DNA of 21,673 nucleotides from Tieghemiomyces parasiticus (lineage: Eukaryota; Kickxellomycota; Dimargaritomycetes; Dimargaritales; Dimargaritaceae). This document shows positions 10,603 to 19,100 of the stretch, piece by piece. The notes under the pieces are model-generated. The model searched no databases and was not told where the DNA came from. It worked only from the letters and a program-made list of their open reading frames with translations. Location: positions 1 through 21,673 of the forward strand of contig JANBPT010000818.1 in assembly GCA_027575765.1 (NCBI GenBank). The letters run 5' to 3'. The first letter of the stretch is position 1; the number at the start of each line of letters is the position of its first letter. The translations under genes and the position numbers were made by a program.

Positions 10603-11010
10603 ATGCAACTCCCTACGCTCCGTACGTTCGCCCTCCTCACCACGCTCCTACTGGCCGCCGTCCAGGTGCAATCGAGCCCGATACCCAATAAGAACCGTGA
10701 CCACGATATCAAGATTGATGGATTCGACAAGGCCAGCGAAGACGTTGGCGATATAGGTACCGGTGCCGCTATGATGGCCATCGGCGGGGGCAAGGTAGTT
10801 GCTAATACTGTCGGGGCCGCGGGCAATACTGTCAAGGGTGTCGGTCAAAGCATTCACGCTGGAGCCCACGAAATTAAGAAGGGTGTCAAGAAATCCCTGA
10901 AGCATGCGTTTGGTGGCGTGGAAAAGGCGGTTGATAAGGTCCGTAACGATGCCGCCAAGGGTATAGAACACGCTGGAAAGCGTCTTCGCAATGATGATGA
11001 TAACGAGTAA
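10603..11010 (+). CDS. Small secreted cysteine-free protein, unknown family
   Basis: This frame encodes 135 residues. The frame remains open upstream to 10438, but ATG 10603 has A at -3 and begins an excellent signal peptide: a basic n-region (MQLPTLRT), a hydrophobic core (FALLTTLLLAAV) and a likely cleavage site near residues 23-25 (VQSS). The mature chain has no Cys. It begins with an acidic stretch (33-50), then a Gly/Ala/Val segment (52-81) with GxxxG-like spacing (GAAGNTVKGVG at 71-81). A Lys-rich amphipathic stretch follows (82-128, including EIKKGVKKSLKHAFGGVEKAV), and the tail is acidic (NDDDNE). The repeated spacing of Gly and hydrophobic residues suggests a long amphipathic helix that could bind membranes or self-assemble. 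Two consecutive stop codons end the frame. I recognise no homologue. It could be a small secreted effector-like, antimicrobial or cell-surface protein; the sequence does not decide. Secretion is well supported, function is not. Confidence 0.75.
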   Translation: MQLPTLRTFALLTTLLLAAVQVQSSPIPNKNRDHDIKIDGFDKASEDVGDIGTGAAMMAIGGGKVVANTVGAAGNTVKGVGQSIHAGAHEIKKGVKKSLKHAFGGVEKAVDKVRNDAAKGIEHAGKRLRNDDDNE

Positions 11011-11073
11011 TAACGGGTTGTGGAGGCCATCAATTGCCCCTTGCCCAGCCCCCTCCCCCTTTCACTATCCACC

Positions 11074-11202
11074 ATGCGTTACTTGTCGCTCTCACCGAAA
11101 ACTCTTTTCGATTTCATCCTAGCCATTTCATCTTGTTTGCTTTTAGTCCATTGTATCTATTTTGTGTCCATCTTTAGAAAGCACCATCATGTAGCTGATT
11201 AA
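11074..11202 (+). CDS. Possible 42-residue hydrophobic microprotein
   Basis: ATG 11074 lies in a good context (TCCACCATGC), 64 bases after the stop of the secreted-protein gene. The frame codes for 42 residues: a short basic start (MRYLSLSPK), a hydrophobic segment of about 20 residues (FDFILAISSCLLLVHCIYFV) and a basic/His tail (FRKHHHVAD). It would be a single-pass membrane or signal-anchor peptide. It may instead be a chance frame in the 3' UTR of the preceding gene. I know of no homologue. Confidence 0.25.
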   Translation: MRYLSLSPKTLFDFILAISSCLLLVHCIYFVSIFRKHHHVAD

Positions 11203-11584
11203 ATACCATATCACTCTCAATCACTACATGGATGCTATGTGCAAAGTGAGCTTATATATTTCACCCACATGACAATTGTGACCAGCACAGGTGTAGAAAG
11301 AGAGGATGAGTTGGATCTGTTCATCGTATACTCTATGGTGGAGTAACCATACCGTGACAAAAGCTACCAAAAACCCTTGTAGTTATTGATTGTCTCTCCC
11401 CTAAATTACCACGAAGTTGGCCTACTCTGGGGTCCTCATTCCACAGTTCCCACTACCTTACGGCGCTTATGACAAGCCTAATATAACTGAATATTCATTG
11501 AGGTCTAAACTACGAGAGTACCGTATGTCAGCCCGGCCAACATTATGAGAACCATGAACGGAGTCTTTCTCCTCCTTCCTTTTT
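11203..11584. other. Short intergenic region between convergent genes
   Basis: This stretch lies between the plus-strand secreted-protein locus and the 3' end of the minus-strand mL60 gene. It is moderately AT-rich, probably contains both 3' UTRs, and shows no recognisable gene. Confidence 0.6.
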
Positions 11585-12086
11585 TTAGAACCCCTCTGGT
11601 GTGGTGCGGGGAAGAGGTACGCGGGTGAATTTAGGAACGCGGTGTACGCCCTTACGGTATTCCTTGTGCTTGCGCGAAAAGGTAGTGTACTTGTCCCGCG
11701 GGAGCATATCGCACTCCTTGGGTTGATGCTTAGCCCATTCCTATCGTACATGGAATCAGGTCAAGTAGAGGGAGAGGGTGAGAGAATGATATATACGACG
11801 TGAGTTGGCTAATGGAACTTGCAAGGCTGGTACAGTTAGAAAAAAGAGCCAGGAGAAGGCTATGCATCGGTCATTATCCGAAGGTCACTTCTTCGAAGGC
11901 GAGAACGAGAGATTTACTTACCAAGGCCCGGCAGGTGACACCCGTTTGGGAGAGGACCTCGATCACCTCGTCGGCAGCCTTGAGACGCTTGCGCACGTTA
12001 GCCTTACGGGTCGGGCTGAGCCGCGCCGGAATGTGCCAGGCCCGGCCGCTGAGGGCCATGGCAGAGTTACGGAACGCACCAAACAT
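11585..12086 (-). CDS. MRPL31: Mitochondrial large-subunit ribosomal protein mL60 (MRPL31), two exons
   Basis: The gene reads on the minus strand as exon 1 (12086-11922, 55 codons) and exon 2 (11740-11585, 51 codons plus TAA), giving 106 residues. Exon 1 begins MFGAFRNSAMALSGRAWHIP and contains RLSPTRKANVRKRLKAADEV, the conserved basic N-terminal region of fungal mL60, including the MFG(A/P)F start. Exon 2 contains ECDMLPRDKYTTFSRK and EYRKGVHRVPKFTRV and ends PEGF, the family's conserved C-terminus (DKYTxF, YRKGxHxVPKxTR). Both exons join in phase 0. Without splicing the frame runs into a stop 13 codons into the intron. The protein is a structural component of the mitochondrial 54S subunit. 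The initial ATG and the total length fit the family. The gene stands head-to-head with the FANCE-like gene, 699 bases away. This is the only intron I can support in the window. Confidence 0.9.
11741..11921 (-). other. Spliceosomal intron of mL60
   Basis: This is a 181-base intron with donor GTAAGT (from 11921 on the minus strand) and acceptor GATAG ending at 11741. Branch-point candidates CTTGAC (11765-11760) and CTGAT (11759-11755) lie about 14-25 bases before the acceptor, inside a stretch preceded by pyrimidines. Removing it keeps phase 0 and joins two conserved blocks of the same small protein. Confidence 0.88.
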
Positions 12087-12785
12087 TGTTGCTTTTTCGG
12101 ATCCGAGTGGATTCGGAATTGAGTATAAAAAAAAGCAAACGAAAAGGGATGGGTTATAATGACATGTTGGGAGGAAAGTGGCTGTGTGGTGGAGCAGTGC
12201 CATGTAACAAGGCTGGGGAATCGGGGGGCCCTGGTGGATCTGCCACTATGAGAGGGTTGCAGGCTGATGGAGGAACACGGACGTAGCCTGGGCCGATCGT
12301 TAAGGGTTGAGTCAGGCTGTGATATTTTCCACCTAAATGAGCTGCTTGCCTCGTACAGAGTACAGCTAGGTTTTTTGGGTAGCTAATGTATATCTGGTGC
12401 CTTATGCCCGCTGGCCAAGGTAGCTCAGGCCTCTAAACCGACTGATAATGGCGTCCCGTCTCTCTCCCTTTTTCATTCTCCCGCCCCCTTAGGCTTCATC
12501 CGAAATAAATATCATCAATTGGCACGCATATACCACAGAGCGACTATACAAGCTACGACGTCTGAGGCCTAAACGACTGACGACTTAAGGAAGAGTCTAG
12601 GGCACTAGTATTGAAGGGTGACCTTAGGGAGTCACCGCCACACATGCGGACCGACGCCAGGGAATCGACCCACCCTTCCAGTGATTCTTTAATCACGACT
12701 CCCCTCATCTCTTCTCTGGCATTGCGCACATTCGTTGCCCAACGGTCCCTCCGCGGAGAGCCCTCCAAAATCACTAACAACCCGT
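12087..12785. other. Divergent intergenic region (mL60 / FANCE-like)
   Basis: This presumed shared promoter region has no recognised gene. Next to the mL60 start, on its upstream side, is an A-rich tract (about 12122-12145). An in-frame stop at 12690-12692 precedes the FANCE-like gene, with no ATG between it and 12786. That limits an N-terminal extension to non-ATG initiation or a spliced upstream exon. Confidence 0.55.
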
Positions 12786-14081
12786 ATGCTGCCCACTGAT
12801 GTCCGACTTGTAGCAGAAGCCCGGGCCCGACTGCGGCAGCTCCACGACCGTTTCCCAACAGCCATAGGTGAGGATCTCGCCGGATTGCTGCAGCCGGCAG
12901 TTCGGCCTACCCTAGCGGACCTAGCCACGGCCGATCAGCGACCTATTCTTCCGTTACTCATCGACCCATGTTCGTATCAGACTACGTTCCGCTTGCCTCC
13001 TGACGCCCGAGCCCATCCGACGGACCTTGCAACCATCGATACGGATGGGAGTCGTAGCGAAGGTGTCCAGTCAGCGACCTGGGCGGATACGCCGTTTACC
13101 AATGTTACCAGCACGGATGGCGGGAAACGGACAGCCACGGGTGGATTAAACGCATCGCAGGCCGACCGGATCGCACGACATAGTGAGAAGTTGCGGCAGG
13201 CCCTCGCCGCTTCAGATGCTACCGCCGACGCTGTCTGGACTCCACTACAGGCGTCCCTGCTCCTGCCTGGCACTCAAACCGCCACCATTCTCGATGCGTG
13301 TTCAGTGTCCATTCTGACCGATCCGGAAGTCCTCGCCGAACTGGTACGACGGGCCACGGACGACCCGGCCATATCCTATGGCAACCTCGTCCGGTGCTAC
13401 GCCTGGTTAGGCTGGCCCGGTTACCACTCGTCTAGCCGCACCCTTGACTCACAACCAACCACAACGGTACCCACGGAACCCCCAGCCCGGTGCCTGATTC
13501 GGAGCTGGCTGCACGCCTTCCGCACCAAACCCAAGCCGTTTGTCGAAGGGTGGATCGTACCACTTCTCGGCGCCCAGCAATGGGTCAATGTGCACCCGGT
13601 CGTTGGCGACGTTCTGTGTAAATTGGTACGCGAGGGCGGGCCTAGCAATTCCACGACGCGGTTTCTGTGCACCCAGATTCTCACCCCGATCGCTGTGACG
13701 GACCAGCCCTCGGGATCCAACCGGTCCTCTGCGACTGCCGATACCATGTCTACTATACATACCACTTGGTCGGACGCGTTTATGACGTTCCTCCACGCCG
13801 CCCTGGCCACCAAGACAGCCGATGCTGAGACGGTGCGACTCACGTTGGCCGCGTTGGACCGTGGGTTGTGTCAAAGTCCCGCACAGGCCACGTCGAAAAA
13901 ATTCGCCAACCTGCTACTCGCGCTCGCCAAGGCCTACCCGGCCTTGGTACGCCCGCATACCGAATGGGCCCTGGCGGTAGCCGCGCGAAGTAGAACGTTC
14001 CTGAGGAAAACCATCGAGTCAACTTTGCAGCGGAATGCAGCAGCGGACAGGGGCCCTTCAGACGCCAGTATAACATATTAG
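12786..14081 (+). CDS. Helical-repeat protein, candidate FANCE-like Fanconi anaemia core subunit
   Basis: The frame codes for 431 residues from ATG 12786. This ATG has C at -3 and is the only in-frame Met before residue 321, so a missed upstream exon is possible. Residues 1-60 look helical and Leu-rich. About 70-125 is Thr/Ser/Asp-rich and probably disordered. From about 125 to the end the protein is a series of short amphipathic helices without catalytic motifs. The pattern includes WTPLQASLLLPG (151-162), FVEGWIVPLLG (252-262), a helix with LCKLVREG (277-284), WSDAFMTFLHAAL (328-340) and the terminal pair KKFANLLLALAKAY (371-384) and SRTFLRKTIESTLQ (402-415). From my memory of the family this resembles the C-terminal domain of FANCE. 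FANCE links the FA core complex to FANCD2 in interstrand crosslink repair and ends with a similar K(F)xxLLLxLxxxY ... TFLxKxxxxxL pair. Other HEAT/ARM-like scaffolds remain possible. The coding frame is well supported; the family call is moderate. Confidence 0.55.
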   Translation: MLPTDVRLVAEARARLRQLHDRFPTAIGEDLAGLLQPAVRPTLADLATADQRPILPLLIDPCSYQTTFRLPPDARAHPTDLATIDTDGSRSEGVQSATWADTPFTNVTSTDGGKRTATGGLNASQADRIARHSEKLRQALAASDATADAVWTPLQASLLLPGTQTATILDACSVSILTDPEVLAELVRRATDDPAISYGNLVRCYAWLGWPGYHSSSRTLDSQPTTTVPTEPPARCLIRSWLHAFRTKPKPFVEGWIVPLLGAQQWVNVHPVVGDVLCKLVREGGPSNSTTRFLCTQILTPIAVTDQPSGSNRSSATADTMSTIHTTWSDAFMTFLHAALATKTADAETVRLTLAALDRGLCQSPAQATSKKFANLLLALAKAYPALVRPHTEWALAVAARSRTFLRKTIESTLQRNAAADRGPSDASITY

Positions 14082-16135
14082 TAAAGTTATTTACTGGATC
14101 TGGGTTAGATTGCTTAGGCTTTGTGACTGCTCATGAGCCGGTATCCACTACACGACGGATCGGTTAACGAGGTCAAGTAGTTGAGAATTAGTAGCCTTTT
14201 ATCAGCTCTACGGCCTATGGAAATATGCCAGGTCAGACCTAGAAAATCACATTGAAAACGCCCGGCCAGAGCCTTGGCCACCCCAGTGCCGCGGGTTGAT
14301 TAGGCTGGATATGATTGTAGTTCGCTGGATCGCCCCGCACCCAATCCAGGGAACCGCGATGTGTCGATCCCTCTGGCTATGGGATGAGGGGTAGGCCGCG
14401 CTCCATAGACGCGATACAAGTCAACGTTAGAGCTCCTCATCCGTTGTTTTACGTACATATGCCATGCAGAATGGCGCAGGTCGGTGCCCGGCAGGGAAGT
14501 TTAAGTCGCGCTGAGGGCCATGGCTACTAGTGCTGCTGGCTGGCCAAACTGCACTCCGATATACACGCATTGCAACACCTGTGCTGCTACAATCTGATGG
14601 CGTGCCATCTAAGAGGGGCATTGGCCTTGGTAAGGCCAGCTGCCCGCGATAAAGTTACTGCGGCATAGAGTGCAAGACTTTCGGGAGGGGGAGTGCAGCT
14701 CCGCCCTTTTTGGACTCTATGCTACAACGAGGGGAGGTCTCAAGGTGCCAGCTGGCTCCTCGAATGCCATCTGGTGCAACACCGGTGTAAAAGAGAGGGC
14801 CTGAAGACTGCTAACCTTGCTATTCCTCTATATGCGTGTTATTAAAGGCCCGTTCCCACCGGACCTGCCCGGGAGCTGCGCATGTGGCCTGGGCGTAGGC
14901 GAGGTGGCACGGTCACGCCAAGTCAGGGCTTGGCTCTCCCGCGTCCCGCATACCTGTCAGCCAGAGGAACCGCAGGTCGAGAGGGACGATGGGGTCCAGG
15001 TTGGCACGCGTGTCGATAGGCCGGCCGGGCAATCTCCATGGACCCCCCCCGCTTTCCTAATTTATAGGCTCCGCCTAAATGAGGACCGATGGTATCTGCC
15101 ACGTTCCTTCTGGAGTGGGGGATCTCCTCACCTCCTCCCTCCCGCCCTTTTCTTTCTTGCCACCGCCCGCACGCCCGGTTACGTCGGCCGTCTCGCCTCT
15201 CCCTTCCCCTGCACTTTGGTTCAGCACTAACTTGACCCCTTTTTCCTTTCCCCTTTGTGCTCTTCATTTCTGGGTCATCTCTACACCTAACGTACCACTC
15301 ATCACCAGCCATTACCCTTCTGCCTTCAAGACACTTCCACTGCCAAGGGGACCTAGCCAACGTGTTGGCACCACCAGAACGTTTCTTACTGCATCGAAAC
15401 CCTTGACGGGTCAAATTCCTTCCTCTCGGGCACCGCCATTCCTCCAGACCTGCCCAGCCCTGGCGTCTGTGGGCTATTTTTCGGATTTGTCAACACGGTC
15501 TGCCCGAGTAGTTTACCGCCAGTAGTAGTAGTTTCGTCCCCGTTCCATGTGGCCACGGGACCATTGGTGATCCTCTACCATCTTTTATCGCTTGGCTCCC
15601 CCCGCTTGACCCGCGCTTCCCACCGTGCCGATACCACTGCTACGCCTCTCCCTCCCGTACACATTGTCACCCGGGCCGCGTGCTAGCCACTGGCCTATTC
15701 CCTTCACCACTGCTCCACGGTCCTGACTATTGGGTCCGACCCGATCCTGCTAGCTTCTCATACTCCACCTACTCCCCCTGTTCCTCAGCCCCGCGCGTCT
15801 ACACCTAACCCCTCCTCCCCTCCCTAACCGTTGGTCGCGTACGTCCCCTTCTCTGTTTATAGTTATCCGTATCATAGTCATTTAGCAAAACTAAGCGCTC
15901 GTTCTTTCCCCCCTTTCTACTATCCAACCGACCTCTACCGGCCTGTTCTCATTTACGCGACCCAAGCCCCGATCACCAGTTCCTCCATCCTCTGCGACCA
16001 AACCGATTCCCTCCTTCACAAGCCCCATTGCGATAGGCAACCACGCCATCACCTTCCCAGCTTGATTCTGCGGCTCATCCGACCAGTGACTACCGCATCC
16101 CTCGTCGCTGCGCCCCTTCCCCAGACGATCCCACC
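14082..16135. other. Long intergenic region upstream of INO80
   Basis: No known gene is recognisable. The first part (14082 to about 14830) is of mixed composition and contains an imperfect inverted repeat (14663-14722). From about 15100 the plus strand is strongly pyrimidine-rich up to the INO80 start, as at other promoters and leaders in the window. Open frames on both strands are low in complexity and overlap one another. A decayed mobile element in the first part is possible but I could not identify one. Confidence 0.5.
14663..14722. repeat. Imperfect inverted repeat, 12-bp arms
   Basis: GCATAGAGTGCA (14663-14674) pairs with TGGACTCTATGC (14711-14722) with one mismatch, around a 36-base centre. 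The arms could be a hairpin in a transcript or the remains of small terminal repeats. No function is known. Confidence 0.55.
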
Positions 16136-19100
16136 ATGGCTGACGAGCCCCGCGAGTCCTACCGGCTTCGGAATCTCCTGCATCCAGAGCCAGGCGAGGA
16201 GGCGCCCTATTATCCGCCCGTGGGGACTTTCGAGAGCTCCGCTTCGCACCCACCGTCACGCTCCCCGATCCCCCCGCCCCACGACGACCACCGTCCTCCA
16301 TCTTCATCCTACGGCCGCGAGGCTGACTACGAGACCGGTCCACCACCCAGGTTCGCCGATCCCTACTATAACGAACCCCGAGCCGACTATCCGCCAGACC
16401 CGTATGCTCGGTATGCTATCGGCCGTGACTCCTACGCCTACCATGACGAGCGCGAGTCCACCCGCCACCCGGTACACGCTCGCCATCGGGACATTGACTA
16501 CTCGTACCCAAATGCACGTGAGCCCCCCCGGGCAGCCTATGACGCCCGATACCCCGAATTTTGGGACCGTCCCAACCCACGCGGCGAGCCCTACGGCCCA
16601 TATGACGAGTACCCCCGGACTTACCGTGACGAGCGCGTCACACCCGCCGCAGGCCCGGCTGTCGGCTATTTTTCTCCCGAACGTGGTTCCGCCGAGGCAC
16701 GGTACGCCGACCGCCCGCACCATTCTGATGGGGCACCAGCAGCGACATCGGTAGCCGCCCCCGGAGGCCGGGCTGCCATGTCCATCTCCAGCCTGCTGTT
16801 GAACGACGAGGCTCCCGCTCCTTCCACCTACCACAGCAATGTTCCCGGTGGATACAACGACCGGTACACTGAGCCTGAGGAGCACTACTACCGCTACACA
16901 GAGGACCAGTACGCTCGTCACGAACATGCTCCACGAAATTCGTACGCCGCCTACGATGACCGAGCCTCCGGGTACCCAACCGACCCGGCCTATGACAGTC
17001 ACTACGCTGGGTACGAACACGAGCGGCATGCGGTCCGTCCCACCGACTACCCGGAATCGCCACGATACGCGCGGGAACACGCGGAGAGCCCTGGGCACGA
17101 ATACTACGCTGAATCCACACGAACCTATGCTACTGACCGCGCCGAAGTCGGTTACCCTGAGACCCATCGCTACACGGATGAGGATCGCCGCCACGCTGAC
17201 TACCACGGAAGCGTCGACGACACCAGCCCACGCACGCCCACCGAGCAATCACGCCACCCTGCCCACCCGGACCACCATGTCTCAATCGCCGATGATGTGG
17301 ACGTTCCGACGGAAAGCGCGGAGGCGTCCGGGCCTGCTCCTATGATCACCTCCGGCAAGACCCGTCGCGGTCGTGGGGCCGCCCGGGCTACCCGGGGAGG
17401 TCGTGGGACCCGAGGACGAGGACGCGGCGGCCGAGTCCGCTGGAGCGAAGCTAACGCTGCTGCCCACAACGACGGTCGGGTCAAATCGGAGGCAGCGCAT
17501 ACTGCCGACTCCCGCCGGCTTGACGGGCTTCCGCACAGTGGCTCGTCCTCTGAAAGCTCCGACCGCCTTTCCCCAACCTATATCGAATACGCCACAAAGT
17601 GGCGGCGGCAGTCCCAGCGAATCCTGCGTGCCTATGAGGAAGCTTACTATGAGCGCGACCAAGAGCGGAAGGAGAACCACCTGAATGCTTACCTTGCCAA
17701 TGGCCACAGCGATGAACTCGTGCAGCCACCAACGGCCAGTTATGACTACCCTTACGGCTCGGAGTTTGCGAATCAGCCTCACCCACCGCCATCCGTTGAT
17801 TACGGTGACGGCCGGGACCCGCGCGAGGCTTCCGTGGACGGTGATCCGGACGACCCCACCCTGTTGCAGCGTCGGGCATGGGCGGTTGTCAGTCACCGCC
17901 AGGTTCCCAAGGTAGCGCGACATGCGACCACGAACCTGATGGTGCGTCAGCAGAGCTGCCGGCGGATAGCCCAGCACTGCCAGCGCGAGGTGCGCCGCGT
18001 GGCCGGTCGCTCCGCCCGCGAACGCCGTGACGTACAGCTGCGGGCCAAACGGGCGATGCGTGAGATGCTTCTATTTTGGAAGCGCAACGAGCGCGAGGAG
18101 AAGGAGGCTCGCAAGCGCGCCGAGAAGGAGGCCCAGGAACGCCTACGGATTGAGGAGGAGCGCCGCGAGACTATGCGCCAGAACCGCAAGCTCAACTTTT
18201 TGATATCTCAGACCGAAATCTTTAGTCACTTCGTCGGCGGGAAGTTGGGAGCCGGCGACGACAAGACCGAGGGACCGGCTACCGCGGCCCCCTCCGAGCC
18301 TGCTGGCGATGCTGAGGAGGCCACCTTCGACGATATCGACTTTGACGGCGAGGACGAAGCTCAGCTGCAGGCACGGGCCCGGCAAAGTGCCCAGCAGGCC
18401 CTCGCCCGCCAGCAGAACCAGACCCGGGCCTTCGACGCCAACCGACAGGAACTGGGCGCTCAGGACAAGGACCGGGGCCTTAATGTCGACGTGCACCTGC
18501 TGGACGAGATGAATTTCATGAACCCGTCTAGCATGCCGGCCCAGAACGCCATCACCCAGCCCCGCCTGCTCATGTGTCAGCTTAAGGAATACCAGCTGAA
18601 GGGTCTGAACTGGCTGGCCAACCTGTACGAGCAGGGTATCAACGGCATCCTGGCCGACGAGATGGGCCTAGGTAAGACGGTGCAGTCTATCTCGTTGCTG
18701 GCCTACCTGGCCGAGGTGCACCACATCAAGGGGCCCTTCCTCGTGGTGGCCCCGGCGTCCACCCTGCACAATTGGCAGCAGGAGTTGACGCGGTTCGTCC
18801 CGTCCTTCAAGGTACTGCCGTACTGGGGGAACCAGCGCGACCGCCAGACCCTGCGCAAGCTGTGGACCAAGCACTCGCTGTACACCGCTGACCCGCCATT
18901 CAACGTGTTGGTCACGTCCTACCAGATGGTCGTGACGGACGAACGCTACTTTGCCCGCGTCAAGTGGCAGTACATGGTCCTGGACGAGGCCCAGGCCATT
19001 AAGTCGTCCACCAGTACCCGCTGGCGCACCCTCCTGGGCTTCCCATGCCGCAACCGACTCCTGCTCACCGGTACGCCCATCCAGAACTCGATGCGGGAGC

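Noticed and set aside
12416..12440. TAGCTCAGG resembling a tRNA A box
   Set aside because: No B box or complementary acceptor stem follows at the expected distance.
14509..14526. About 16 bases shared with the mL60 gene near 12048 (CGCTGAGGGCCATGGC)
   Set aside because: Similarity stops abruptly on both sides and the surrounding reading frame does not resemble mL60, so it is probably chance in GC-rich sequence rather than a second copy.
15831..16754. 307-codon plus-strand frame overlapping the INO80 start
   Set aside because: It is a Thr/Pro/His-rich reading of pyrimidine-rich leader and of the INO80 frame shifted by one base, begins without ATG and has no family resemblance.
16304..17248. 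314-codon minus-strand frame opposite the INO80 N-terminus
   Set aside because: Its Val/Gly/Arg-rich repetitive composition is explained by the complement of the Tyr/Asp/Pro-rich INO80 region. The INO80 frame continues unbroken into conserved domains.
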